Numbered from the stretch's first letter, positions 34,670 through 43,308 are shown. The stretch is DNA of 64,000 bases from CADEED01 sp963842515 (GCA_963842515.1 CAWJGO010000002.1:248001-312000); one strand, 5' to 3'. Made by a program: numbers and translations. The notes: generated by a model not told the origin, from the letters alone.

Positions 34670-35832
34670 CCGTTCCCATGAAGGGCAACTGGAATTATCC
34701 GACTCGCGTGTGGTCGGGGCCGGGGCGCATCGCCGAACTACCGGCCGCCTGCGCCGAGCTCGGCATCGCCAGGCCGCTGGTGGTCACCGACAGCGGCCTG
34801 CGCGATTCGCAGATGATCAAGAAGGCGGTCGCGTCGCTGCCGGGCTCGGGACTGTTCGCCGATGTGCGCGGCAATCCCGTGGCCGCCAATGTCGAAGCCG
34901 GAATCAAGGTGTATCGCGACGGCGGCCACGATGGAGTGGTGGCGTTCGGCGGCGGATCGGGGCTGGACGCCGGCAAGGTCATCGCCTTCATGTCCGGGCA
35001 GACGCGCCCGCTGTGGGACTTCGAGGATGTCGGCGACTGGTGGACTCGCGCGGATCCAGCCGGCATTGCGCCCGTGGTGGCGGTCCCGACCACGGCGGGC
35101 ACGGGTAGCGAGGTCGGCCGCGCCGGCGTCATCCTCAACGAGGAAACGCACCAGAAGAAGATCATTTTCCATCCGAAGATGATGCCCGGGATAGTCATCG
35201 CCGACCCCGAGCTCACGGTGGGCCTGCCGCCGAAGATCACCGCCGCCACGGGATTCGACGCCTTCGTGCATTGCTTCGAGGCATTCTGCGCCCCGGGGTT
35301 TCATCCGCTGGCGGACGGCGTTGCACTCGAGGGCATGCGCCTCATCAAGACCTATCTACCGCGCGCCTGCCGCAACGGCGGCGATCTCGAGGCCCGCTCA
35401 CGCATGCTGGCCGCGGCCAGCATGGGCGCCACGGCATTCCAGAAGGGCCTCGGAGCCGTGCATGCGATTGCACACCCGGTGGGCTCGTTCTTCGATACGC
35501 ATCATGGCCTCACCAATGCGGTCATCACTCCGTACGTCATCGTGCACAACCGCGATGCCATCGCGGAACGCATGAAAGTGGTGGCGCGTGTGCTCGACCT
35601 GCAGAAGTGCAGTGTCGATGGGGTGCTCGACTGGGTGCTTGGCTTTCGCAAAGAGCTCGGCATCCCACACTCGCTGGCCGAAATCGGTGTGACGCTGCGC
35701 AACCCAGCGGAGATCGGACGCGAGGCGGCCATCGACCCTTCCGCCGGCGGCAATCCCATTCCCGTCGACGCCGCCACGCTCGAACGCATTTTCCGTTCGG
35801 CCGTGAAAGGCGACCTGTCGCTCAAGAGCTGA
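34666..35832 (+). CDS. Iron-containing alcohol dehydrogenase
   Basis: A 388-residue group III (Fe-ADH) enzyme. Seen: GGGSGLDAGKVIAF (NAD-binding GGGS), PTTAGTGSEVGRAGVI, and the metal-ligand segments FDAFVHCFEAF and HPVGSFFDTHHGLTNAV. It would interconvert an alcohol and an aldehyde, and is the natural step before the adjacent aldehyde dehydrogenase if the ligated amine is an amino-alcohol. ATGA overlap with the ALDH gene. Confidence 0.9.
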   Translation: MTVPMKGNWNYPTRVWSGPGRIAELPAACAELGIARPLVVTDSGLRDSQMIKKAVASLPGSGLFADVRGNPVAANVEAGIKVYRDGGHDGVVAFGGGSGLDAGKVIAFMSGQTRPLWDFEDVGDWWTRADPAGIAPVVAVPTTAGTGSEVGRAGVILNEETHQKKIIFHPKMMPGIVIADPELTVGLPPKITAATGFDAFVHCFEAFCAPGFHPLADGVALEGMRLIKTYLPRACRNGGDLEARSRMLAAASMGATAFQKGLGAVHAIAHPVGSFFDTHHGLTNAVITPYVIVHNRDAIAERMKVVARVLDLQKCSVDGVLDWVLGFRKELGIPHSLAEIGVTLRNPAEIGREAAIDPSAGGNPIPVDAATLERIFRSAVKGDLSLKS

Positions 35833-35856
35833 ATTTCATCCGGAGGGGCAGGACCT

Positions 35857-36339
35857 GTGCGTGCCGTGTGGATGTTTCTGGCAGTTTTGAGCACCAACGC
35901 GGTCGCTGACGTCGCCGCGGCAAGCCGCTGGAAATCCATGTGTTATGAGGGATTCGTGGAGTCGGTCGATGAGCTCGTGGGACCTTCAGCCGCGGACTGC
36001 GGCTTCCTGGACAGCACGAGCGAAAAAGTTTCGGAAATTCGCAAGCGCGAAGCGGCCCAGTGTGTGCGTGCAGCGATGAATGGTAAGCAACCTTTCAAGT
36101 TCGGCACGATTCCGCCCGAATCGAATGTCGTCTACGTACTCATGCGGTCGGCCGCTGGCGAGTTCTGGCAGGTCCGATATGAGCGCTATATTGCCAACCA
36201 GCACCTGCACGAAACGCAAATCAATCAGAAGTGCAAGCACATGACCTTTGATGGAGCGGCGCTGATTTTCCAGGGGGTGGATTGCACCCTCGTTTCGGAC
36301 GGCGGCTTGCCGACCTATGACGCGCATCCTCGTCATTGA
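35857..36339 (+). CDS. Secreted protein of unknown function
   Basis: A 160-residue protein I do not recognise. It has a short signal peptide (about 1-18, MFLAVLSTNAVADVAAAS) and five cysteines after it, suggesting a periplasmic disulphide-bonded fold. GTG start with a strong GGAGGGG box 9 bases upstream. It lies 24 bases after the alcohol dehydrogenase and its last 23 bases overlap the amidotransferase gene, so it is inside the operon. No enzyme motif is visible. Confidence 0.65.
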   Translation: MRAVWMFLAVLSTNAVADVAAASRWKSMCYEGFVESVDELVGPSAADCGFLDSTSEKVSEIRKREAAQCVRAAMNGKQPFKFGTIPPESNVVYVLMRSAAGEFWQVRYERYIANQHLHETQINQKCKHMTFDGAALIFQGVDCTLVSDGGLPTYDAHPRH

Positions 36340-37150
36340 CGGCAACGAGAAGGCGACGCGTGACAAGCACGTGTCTGTCGGCGGCACGTCCTCGGGCGAG
36401 GGCTACGCCGCGACGCTGCAGCGCCTGAAACCCGATATCGAATGCGACATCCTGCGGCCCGCCGACGAAGTGCCAAAACTTCCCGACGGTGTGGCGCTCG
36501 AGAGTTATCACGGCGCAGTGATCACGGGCTCCGCATTGAACGTCTATTCGCGCGACCCCGGCGTGGAGCGCCAGATCGAGCTCGCCAAAGCCGTGTTCGC
36601 CGCCGGTGTGCCGTGCTTCGGCAGTTGCTGGGGATTGCAGGTCGGTGTCACCGCCGCGGGTGGCAGCGTGGTGAAGAATCCGCGCGGGCGGGAGTTCGGT
36701 TTCGGCCGGCGCATCACATTGACGAGTGCTGGCCGCGATCACGCCATGTTCCAGGGCAAGCCGGAAGTGTTCGAGGCCGCTACGGTCCATGTGGATACCG
36801 TGGCAAGCCTGCCCAACGGCGCCACCGCACTGGCCCACAACGACATGGGCCTGCAGGCCGCCGAGATCAAACTCAAGAAGGGCAGTTTCTGGGGCGTGCA
36901 ATACCATCCGGAGTACAGCTGTGCGGAGATTGCGGCAATGGCCCGCCGTTATGCAGAGGTCTTGATCCGCGATGGCCTAGTCAAGGACCAGGCCGAGCTC
37001 GATCAGCTGGCGTCGGACCTGGTCGCGCTCAACGACGATCCTGGCAACGCGCGGCTCGCGTGGCGCTTCGGCGTTGGGCCATCGATCACCGACCTAACCA
37101 TCAAGCTGGCCGAGTTGCGCAACTGGCTCGACAAACAAGTCCTGAGGTAG
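36317..37150 (+). CDS. Class I glutamine amidotransferase-like hydrolase
   Basis: A 277-residue GATase-fold protein. The triad is visible: Cys104 in FGSCWGLQVG, and His197 with Glu199 in GVQYHPEYS. The N-terminus ILVIDGNEKATRDKHVSVGG is longer than in simple GMP-synthase-type domains, and a helical C-terminal segment follows residue 215. No synthetase partner is encoded nearby. In gamma-glutamylation pathways a stand-alone hydrolase of this fold (PuuD, itself a C26-type enzyme) releases glutamate from the gamma-glutamyl product; that role is inferred here from the neighbours. Confidence 0.82.
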   Translation: MTRILVIDGNEKATRDKHVSVGGTSSGEGYAATLQRLKPDIECDILRPADEVPKLPDGVALESYHGAVITGSALNVYSRDPGVERQIELAKAVFAAGVPCFGSCWGLQVGVTAAGGSVVKNPRGREFGFGRRITLTSAGRDHAMFQGKPEVFEAATVHVDTVASLPNGATALAHNDMGLQAAEIKLKKGSFWGVQYHPEYSCAEIAAMARRYAEVLIRDGLVKDQAELDQLASDLVALNDDPGNARLAWRFGVGPSITDLTIKLAELRNWLDKQVLR

Positions 37151-37223
37151 CCCCGCAGTAGCGCTGTCATTCCACTGCAATGATTTCGCGGTGGACTGTG
37201 CGTCAACTGGTTAGGAGGCTTCC

Positions 37224-38249
37224 TTGAGAATTCTTCTCGTCACCGATGCGTGGGAGCCACAGGTCAACGGCGTGGTACGTACGCTCAAGAGCACGGCGCG
37301 TGAGCTTGCGACGATGGGTCACGAGGTTCGATTTCTCACGCCGCTCGAATTTCGCACCCTGCCTTGCCCGACGTATCCCGAGATCCGGCTGTCCTTGTTC
37401 GCGGGCAGCGGTGTCAATCAACGCATCCGTGAGTTCGATCCCGACGTATTGCACATCGCCACCGAAGGACCGCTCGGCATGGCCGCACGTCGATTCGCCC
37501 TGCGCAACGATTTTCCATTCACCACCGCCTATCACACGCGTTTTCCGGAGTACGTGCATGCCCGCATGCGATTGCCGCTGTCCTTGAGCTACGCGTGGCT
37601 GCGGCGTTTTCACGGACCATCCAAAGGCGTGATGGCGCCGACACAGGTGGTCGTCGACGACCTCGAGGCCAACGGTTTTCAGAATGTGAAGCTCTGGTCG
37701 CGCGGCGTGGACGCCGACATTTTTCGCCCGCAGCCGAGTGCCCGTCTGAACAGCGCGCCGCCCATCTTCTTGTATGTGGGGCGCGTGGCGGTGGAGAAGA
37801 ATGTCGAGGCGTTTCTCGAGCTCGATCTACCGGGTTCGAAATGGGTGGTGGGTACCGGGCCCGCGCTCGAGCGCATCCGCTCGCGATTCCCGCAGGTGAA
37901 CTACCTTGGGTTGCTGGACCGCGAAGAGCTGGCCAAGGTGTACGCCGCCGCGGACGTGTTCGTATTTCCCAGCAAGACCGATACCTTTGGACTCGTGCTG
38001 CTGGAAGCCATGGCGTGCGGCTTGCCGGTGGCGGCGTATCCGGTGACCGGTCCGCGGGATGTCATCGGCACCTCCAAGGCTGGCGTGCTCCACGATGACC
38101 TGCGCACCGCCTGTCTCGAAGCCTTGAAACTCGATCGTGCGGATGCGCTGGCGCGCGCCGGCCTCTTCACGTGGCGCGCGGCCACCGAGCAGTTCGCGAG
38201 TCACCTGCATCCGCGCAAGCGTCAACAGGCGTTGCCGGTCTATGCGTGA
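37224..38249 (+). CDS. Group 1 (GT4-type) glycosyltransferase
   Basis: A 341-residue GT-B fold transferase. The N-terminal domain starts MRILLVTDAWEPQVNGVVRT and includes HIATEGPLGMAARRFAL. The C-terminal domain has FLYVGRVAVEKNVEAF and the donor-binding EX7E-like region (VFVFPSKTDTFGLVLLEAMA). It resembles the alpha-mannosyltransferases acting on glycolipids or sulfolipid-type diacylglycerols. TTG start is supported by AGGAGG six bases upstream. It is probably not part of the amine pathway it interrupts; no other glycan gene is adjacent. Confidence 0.85.
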   Translation: MRILLVTDAWEPQVNGVVRTLKSTARELATMGHEVRFLTPLEFRTLPCPTYPEIRLSLFAGSGVNQRIREFDPDVLHIATEGPLGMAARRFALRNDFPFTTAYHTRFPEYVHARMRLPLSLSYAWLRRFHGPSKGVMAPTQVVVDDLEANGFQNVKLWSRGVDADIFRPQPSARLNSAPPIFLYVGRVAVEKNVEAFLELDLPGSKWVVGTGPALERIRSRFPQVNYLGLLDREELAKVYAAADVFVFPSKTDTFGLVLLEAMACGLPVAAYPVTGPRDVIGTSKAGVLHDDLRTACLEALKLDRADALARAGLFTWRAATEQFASHLHPRKRQQALPVYA

Positions 38250-38339
38250 CCTGCGCGATTTCTGAGGGCAAACAATCAGTTGCAGCGAGTGCCCCGACGC
38301 TGTGCTGACAGCCGTCCATCCTGAGCCACGGCGTTTCTC

Positions 38340-38370
38340 TTGCAGGCCATCCGAGGCCTCGGCCTATACT
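38340..38370 (+). promoter_or_regulatory. Possible sigma-70 promoter of the permease gene
   Basis: TATACT at 38365-38370 resembles a -10 box, with TTGCAG about 19 bases upstream as a loose -35. The spacing is longer than ideal. The 196-base gap before the permease holds no gene. Confidence 0.3.
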
Positions 38371-38445
38371 CGGCCCGCAGTCGATGTCTCGCGCAAAAAT
38401 AAGAACGGCAAGGGACAAAAATAAGCAGTCCCCGGGGAGTTACGC

Positions 38446-39969
38446 ATGAACGAGCAATCTTCGTCCGGCGGCGTCAGCTACAAGCAGGTCGGCGCCGACT
38501 ACTTCGAGAAACGCGGTCTCAAGCGTTACGCCAAAGTGTGGTCGCTGTGGGCCCTGGGTGTGGGCGCCGTGATCTCTGGCCATTACTCGGGCTGGAACCT
38601 CGGAATGACCAACGGTTTCGGCTCGATGCTGGTCGCACTGTTCATCATCGCCGCGATGTACTGGGGTCTCATCTTCAGTCTCGCGGAAATGTCTCCGGCG
38701 CTGCCGCATACCGGCGCCGCGTATTCATTCGCACGCAGTGCCATGGGCCCCTGGGGCGGTATGTTCACCGGTCTCGCCGAGAGCATCGAGTACGTCCTCA
38801 CTCCGGCGGTTATCGTATTTTTCATCGGGTCTTACATGACCGCCATTTTCGGCACGCCGGCGGAATGGCAACCCGCATGGTGGGCCGCTTCGTACGTGGT
38901 GTTCCTGCTGCTCAACCTGTTCGGCGTGGAGCTCTCGTTCCGTGTCTCGGTGATCGTCACAATTGCTGCGTTGCTGATTCTCGCGGTGTTCTGGGTGAGC
39001 GCGATTCCGTCGATCGACTTCGACCGCTGGGCGCTGAACATCGGTATTGGCGCGGACGGATCCAAAGTTGAATTGCCGGATGGAGGGGGCTCCTGGTTTC
39101 CGCTCGGGTTCAAGGGTGTCCTCATGACCTTGCCGTTCGCAGTGTGGTTGTTCCTCGCCATCGAGCAGCTGCCGCTGGCGGCGGAAGAATCGGCGGATCC
39201 GAAGAAGGACATGCCGAAGGGCCTGATCCTGGGAATGCTCACGCTCATGATGTCCGCGCTGCTCATCACTTTCCTGAATTCGAGCGTGGGTTCCCTGGAG
39301 GAGGGCAAGATGCATGGCGCGTTCACGCTGTCGACCTCGGGGGAGCCGCTGCTCGACGGATTCCGTGTGTTGTATGGCTCGGGCGCCGCGAAGACGCTGG
39401 CATTGCTCGCGACGATTGGCTTGATCGCGAGTTTCCACACCATCATCTACGCCTACGGACGGCAGATTTATTCGCTGGCGCGCGCCGGCTATTACCTGCC
39501 GTTCATGTCGCTCACCAACGCGAAGAAGGTGCCTCACATGGCGCTGTTCGCGGGAACGATCCTGGGATTCTCGACCATGATGATCCTGTGGTTCCTGGCG
39601 GCGAAAGGTGACACCACGAAGAGCACGGCGATCATCGGCGGCACGCTGCTCAACATGGCCGTATTCGGCGCGATGATTTCGTACGCCATGCAGGGCCTGT
39701 CATTCATCGTGTTACGAAACAGGATGCCGAACATCATTCGTCCATATCGCAGCCCCGTCGGCGTTCCGGGCGCCTTCGTGACGATTGTCGTGGCGCTCGT
39801 AACTATCTACTACCAGCTCCAGGATCCCGTGTATCGGGGCGCGGTCTATTACGTGGCCGGCTTCTACGCGCTCGGCATTCTCTACTTCGCGCTGTATGGC
39901 AGGAACCAGCTCATCCTTTCGCCCGAGGAGGAATTCGCGCTCAGCAAGGGTGAGAAAGCCCACGGTTGA
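38446..39969 (+). CDS. APC-family permease, ethanolamine permease type
   Basis: A 507-residue transporter with about 12 transmembrane helices. The N-terminal region (YFEKRGLKRYAKVWSLWALG, then GAVISGHYSGWNLGM; SLAEMSPALPHTGAAYSFAR; MGPWGGMFTGLAESIEYVLT) matches the pattern of the ethanolamine permease subgroup of the amino acid-polyamine-organocation family. It imports a small amine or amino acid with protons. It stands alone behind its own leader but belongs by theme with the ligase/dehydrogenase operon upstream. The C-terminus ends in a short charged tail. Substrate is inferred from family resemblance. Confidence 0.85.
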   Translation: MNEQSSSGGVSYKQVGADYFEKRGLKRYAKVWSLWALGVGAVISGHYSGWNLGMTNGFGSMLVALFIIAAMYWGLIFSLAEMSPALPHTGAAYSFARSAMGPWGGMFTGLAESIEYVLTPAVIVFFIGSYMTAIFGTPAEWQPAWWAASYVVFLLLNLFGVELSFRVSVIVTIAALLILAVFWVSAIPSIDFDRWALNIGIGADGSKVELPDGGGSWFPLGFKGVLMTLPFAVWLFLAIEQLPLAAEESADPKKDMPKGLILGMLTLMMSALLITFLNSSVGSLEEGKMHGAFTLSTSGEPLLDGFRVLYGSGAAKTLALLATIGLIASFHTIIYAYGRQIYSLARAGYYLPFMSLTNAKKVPHMALFAGTILGFSTMMILWFLAAKGDTTKSTAIIGGTLLNMAVFGAMISYAMQGLSFIVLRNRMPNIIRPYRSPVGVPGAFVTIVVALVTIYYQLQDPVYRGAVYYVAGFYALGILYFALYGRNQLILSPEEEFALSKGEKAHG

Positions 39970-40030
39970 GGGCATGGGCCGGGTGGCAGGTGCGGGATCC
40001 GGCAGCAACGGCTGACCTTCGCGCCGCTCG

Positions 40031-40828
40031 CTATTCCAAGGCCGACTGACCTTCGATGCGCTTCGGCGTATTGTTGCGCGCCGGCCCGAGCCTGCCGACG
40101 ATGGGTAGTTTGATTGACAAGCTCTTAGGGTCCACGCCGAAGTTCAGGCCTAACAGGTTCACTTCAAGACCTTCTTCGAGCCCGGCAGCGACGCCCAGCA
40201 CGCCGAACAGGTTTGCCTGGCCACCAGTGCCACTAGGCGTTCTGTTGACCGAGCGCCAGCCTAGGTAGTCCTTGCCGATGGCGGTGGGCGGCATGTCGAC
40301 CCGCAGCTCCGGCACCTTGCGCAGCACGAAGGCGACGAAGGTATTGGAGTTGGGACCGGGCCAGACGTGATAGCTGTCGGGATAAGGATATTCCTGCACT
40401 ACCGCCTCGATGCGCTGGATGATGGTGTCCACGCCCGGACCGCGGATGTCGCCTAACAACTCGGGCCGGTTGCCGTACCAGTAGCCGTCGGCCGGCCGGT
40501 TACGCGCCACGAGCGCCGTGCCGGTGCGCTTGAGGCGCCAGCCCATGACTTCGTGCACGGTGAACTCCGCCGCATTGGCCGGCTTCACTGCGATCCAGGT
40601 GTGCACTCCGAACCAGCCGCGCCAGCTCACAGCTCGCGCCGAATAGACCTGCACGACAGCCTCGGGCGTGGTGGCGGGATCCGGCGCGAGCCCCGCCGGC
40701 TCGCGCGAGGCGGTGCGCCAGTCGCTGGCGGCGAGCTGACCGCTGAAGGCGAGATAGGCGAGTGACAGCGGCACATAGGCCAGCAGCGCGGCGACAGTAA
40801 ATCGGTGCTTTTTTCGGGGAGGCATCAA
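40031..40828 (-). CDS. DUF3750 family protein
   Basis: A 265-residue protein with an N-terminal membrane helix (VAALLAYVPLSLAYLAF) and the DUF3750 pattern: WRGWFGVHTWIAVKPANA, the VVQEYPYPDSYHVWPGPNSN block, FVAFVLRKVPEL, and GLEEGLEVNLLGLNFGVD. WPGPNSNTF suggests a catalytic-type core, but no activity is known for the family. It is the only minus-strand gene in the first 51 kb and faces the permease gene. Probably periplasmic or membrane-anchored. Confidence 0.88.
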   Translation of the reverse strand: MMPPRKKHRFTVAALLAYVPLSLAYLAFSGQLAASDWRTASREPAGLAPDPATTPEAVVQVYSARAVSWRGWFGVHTWIAVKPANAAEFTVHEVMGWRLKRTGTALVARNRPADGYWYGNRPELLGDIRGPGVDTIIQRIEAVVQEYPYPDSYHVWPGPNSNTFVAFVLRKVPELRVDMPPTAIGKDYLGWRSVNRTPSGTGGQANLFGVLGVAAGLEEGLEVNLLGLNFGVDPKSLSIKLPIVGRLGPARNNTPKRIEGQSALE

Positions 40829-40941
40829 GGACCGACCCTAACAGAGCGGGCTAAGTTCCGGCGGCCCGCGTGCCGATGGGTTGCGAATCAACGCACATCC
40901 AGGCGTAGCCGCCGAAGGGCGGCTTTCTTATCATCGGCCGC

Positions 40942-41520
40942 ATGGCCGCTATCGACCTGCACACGCTGCGCCTGGAAACCCCGCGGCTCATCCTGCGCCC
41001 GCCGCGCATGGAAGATTTCGATGCCTGGGCGGCCTTTCTCGACGACGACGTTGCCACCCGTTTCATCGGCGGGCAGCAGCCGCGCGCGACCGCGTGGCGA
41101 ACCTTCATGTGCATGTGCGGCGCGTGGACCATGACCGGCGTGGCCATGTTCTCGGTGCTTGAAAAAGCCACCGGCAGGTGGGTTGGGCGCCTCGGGCCCT
41201 GGCGTCCGGAAGGATGGCCGGACAATGAGGTCGGTTGGGGTATCGCGCGCGAGCATTGGGGCAAGGGCTACGCCAGTGAAGGCGCTGCGGCCGCCATGGA
41301 TTACGCCTTCGACGTGCTCGGTTGGCCCGAGCTCATCCACTGCATCGATCCGCTGAACCTGGCTTCGCAGGGCGTCGCCAGGCGGCTCGGCTCTAGCTAC
41401 CTGCAGCCCGTGCGCATGCCGCCGCCGTTCGAGCAGGTGCCGATCGACGCCTGGGGGCAGACCCGCGAGCAGTGGCGCCGAAATGGGGTCAGACCCCATT
41501 TCCTAGCATTTGGGGTCTGA
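40942..41520 (+). CDS. GNAT family N-acetyltransferase, RimJ/RimL type
   Basis: A 192-residue acetyltransferase of the type that modifies N-termini or small molecules: ETPRLILRPPRMEDFDAW at the start, VGRLGPWRPEGWPDNEVGWG, the acetyl-CoA loop REHWGKGYASEGAAAAMDYA, and LIHCIDPLNLASQGVARRLG. The last 13 residues or so and the stop codon are encoded by a GGGGTCAGACCCC repeat (from 41480), so the natural C-terminus was likely replaced or extended. The substrate is unknown. Confidence 0.87.
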   Translation: MAAIDLHTLRLETPRLILRPPRMEDFDAWAAFLDDDVATRFIGGQQPRATAWRTFMCMCGAWTMTGVAMFSVLEKATGRWVGRLGPWRPEGWPDNEVGWGIAREHWGKGYASEGAAAAMDYAFDVLGWPELIHCIDPLNLASQGVARRLGSSYLQPVRMPPPFEQVPIDAWGQTREQWRRNGVRPHFLAFGV

Positions 41521-41527
41521 CCCCATT
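41480..41527. repeat. Double GGGGTCAGACCCC palindrome overlapping the acetyltransferase end
   Basis: Two palindromes as an inverted pair (AAATGGGGTCAGACCCCATT, then TTTGGGGTCTGACCCCATT) around TCCTAGCA. The TGA inside the second unit is the stop of the acetyltransferase. Third member of the family seen in this window. Confidence 0.88.
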
Positions 41528-41621
41528 ACGGCAAAGGATTGCCGCCGCCGTGACCGGATCACGCGCGCCGTGCCGCCCATTGCCGCGCGTGTGCGCCAAC
41601 CCCCACCGCGCTGCAATTACG

Positions 41622-41648
41622 TCAAGTTTCCGCGCTGCGGACCGCTAC
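41622..41648 (+). promoter_or_regulatory. Sigma-28-like box before the MSHA cluster
   Basis: TCAAGTTT (41622-41629), exactly 11 bases, ACCGCTAC (41641-41648). The -35 matches TAAAGTTT in seven of eight positions; the -10 has CCGCTA for CCGATA. It lies 41 bases before the mshI ATG. A GTGA-N5-TCAC dyad is also present at 41550-41562. Confidence 0.42.
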
Positions 41649-41688
41649 AGATGGCGAGGAGGAGCGTCGCCTCGGGACGCCACATCAC

Positions 41689-42663
41689 ATGCTTCAATCT
41701 GTCGGTGCCCGGCTTGGGCGAGTATTCAAGAAGCGCAGGCGCACGGAAGGCCTGCGCGCCGCCGTCGCGATCTCGGATGACGAGATTGCGGTGGCACTCG
41801 TGCGCAAGCTCGAGGGCCAACGCCCCAAGGTGCTGCGCATCGTGGTCGAAGATGCGCCGCTCGGCTTCGCCGATCCTGTGCTCAAGAAAATCATCTCCGA
41901 ATTCGACCTGCGGGGAATTCCGGTCAGCGCCGTGATCGGCGCCTCCGACTACCAGATCGCGCAGGTGCAAATGCCGGATGTGCCGCGCGCCGAGCTGCGC
42001 GCCGCGGCGCGCTACAGCTTGCGCGACACCTTCGACTTTCCCATCGACGATGCAACCCTGGACGTGTTCGCACTGCCGGCCGAGGCCAACAGCGGCGCCA
42101 AGAGCACCTGTTTTGCCATTGCCACGCGCGGCGACGCGATCCAGACCATCACCAACACTTTCGAGCGCCAGTTCCGGCGCTTCGACGTCATCGACATTCC
42201 CGAGCTCTGTCAGCGCAACCTCGCCGCGCTGCTGCCCCAGGATGCCAAGGGCGTGGCCTTCCTGCTGATCCGTGACGACTTCGCCCAGCTGGTGCTCACG
42301 CGCAATGGCATGTTGTACGTGACCCGCCGATTCGACTTCGGCATGCGCGGTGAGCTCAACGGCGACGTCGATGCCGAGGCCAGCGAGCTGCCGCTGGATC
42401 CGCAGTTGCTGTCGCTCGAGTTGCAGCGGTCGCTCGACTACTACGAGAGCCATTTCGACGAAAGCGCGATCGCGGATCTGTTCATCGCACCCGCCGGGCC
42501 TCGCGCCAATCTCATGGCTGCCGAGCTCGGCGCATCCACCGGGCTGCGCATCTCGATGTTCAACATGTTCGATCTGGTGGATGTGTCTTATAGCGCTGAG
42601 ATTCCCGGCGGCTGGCTGCCCTGCATGGCGATCGGCGCCGCACTGCGCGCGCGCAAGGGCTGA
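41689..42663 (+). CDS. mshI: MshI, PilM-like MSHA biogenesis protein
   Basis: A 324-residue actin-fold, PilM-like cytoplasmic protein (GLRAAVAISDDEIAVALVRK; LRAAARYSLRDTFDFPIDDA; LLSLELQRSLDYYESHF) with the weakly conserved ATPase motifs of MshI. In type IV pili this partner binds the N-terminus of PilN and helps build the inner-membrane alignment complex. First gene of the mshI-P run; 4 bases separate its stop from the PilN-like gene. The ribosome site is weak. Confidence 0.82.
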   Translation: MLQSVGARLGRVFKKRRRTEGLRAAVAISDDEIAVALVRKLEGQRPKVLRIVVEDAPLGFADPVLKKIISEFDLRGIPVSAVIGASDYQIAQVQMPDVPRAELRAAARYSLRDTFDFPIDDATLDVFALPAEANSGAKSTCFAIATRGDAIQTITNTFERQFRRFDVIDIPELCQRNLAALLPQDAKGVAFLLIRDDFAQLVLTRNGMLYVTRRFDFGMRGELNGDVDAEASELPLDPQLLSLELQRSLDYYESHFDESAIADLFIAPAGPRANLMAAELGASTGLRISMFNMFDLVDVSYSAEIPGGWLPCMAIGAALRARKG

Positions 42664-42666
42664 CCC

Positions 42667-43308
42667 ATGGCCATGCAGGAAATCAATCTTTACCAACCCG
42701 CCGCGAAAGGTGTACGCGGCGCGTTGAGCGCCAGCTCGACACGGACCACGCTGGTGCTGGTGTCAGTGATGCTCGCCGGACTCTGGGGGTTTGCCTTCTG
42801 GCAGACCGGCCGGCTGGAGGAAGTGGCGCAGGTGGTGCGCAATCAGCAAGAGGCGCAGGCGGCCATGTCGGCGGCGCAAGGTCCGCAACTCGCTGGCCTC
42901 TCTGACGAAGAGATCGAGCTGCTGCTCACCAGGCTCGGCGCTGAAATCGACAACAAGTCGCGCGCATTGGCGCTGCTGAACGGCGAATCGCCGCGCCGCG
43001 CCGCGGGGTTCTCATCCAGACTGCGCGCCTTCGGCGCGCGCCATATCGACGGCATCTGGCTCGACCGGCTCACGTTCGGCGCCCACATCGAGTCGGTCAG
43101 CGTGTCCGGGTCGACGGCGTCGCCGGACTCGGTGCCGCGTTACCTGCGCAGCCTGGCTGCCGACCCCGCGCTCAAAGGCGGGCAGATCGACGAATTCGTC
43201 ATCGAGAAATCGAAAGACAAGAAAGCCGCCGGCAGCGGCCGCCTGAGTTTCCGCGCCGGTCACCGCGGCCTGGTGCCGCGCGAGGCCGTTCCTCCGGAGG
43301 AATCATGA
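42667..43308 (+). CDS. PilN-like MSHA alignment protein
   Basis: A 213-residue bitopic protein starting with the PilN cytoplasmic peptide (MAMQEINLYQPAAKG; compare INLYxP, which docks into PilM/MshI), then one transmembrane helix at about 30-48 and a periplasmic coiled coil and ferredoxin-like domain. In Vibrio and relatives this is often called MshI2. It overlaps mshJ by 4 bases. Confidence 0.85.
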   Translation: MAMQEINLYQPAAKGVRGALSASSTRTTLVLVSVMLAGLWGFAFWQTGRLEEVAQVVRNQQEAQAAMSAAQGPQLAGLSDEEIELLLTRLGAEIDNKSRALALLNGESPRRAAGFSSRLRAFGARHIDGIWLDRLTFGAHIESVSVSGSTASPDSVPRYLRSLAADPALKGGQIDEFVIEKSKDKKAAGSGRLSFRAGHRGLVPREAVPPEES

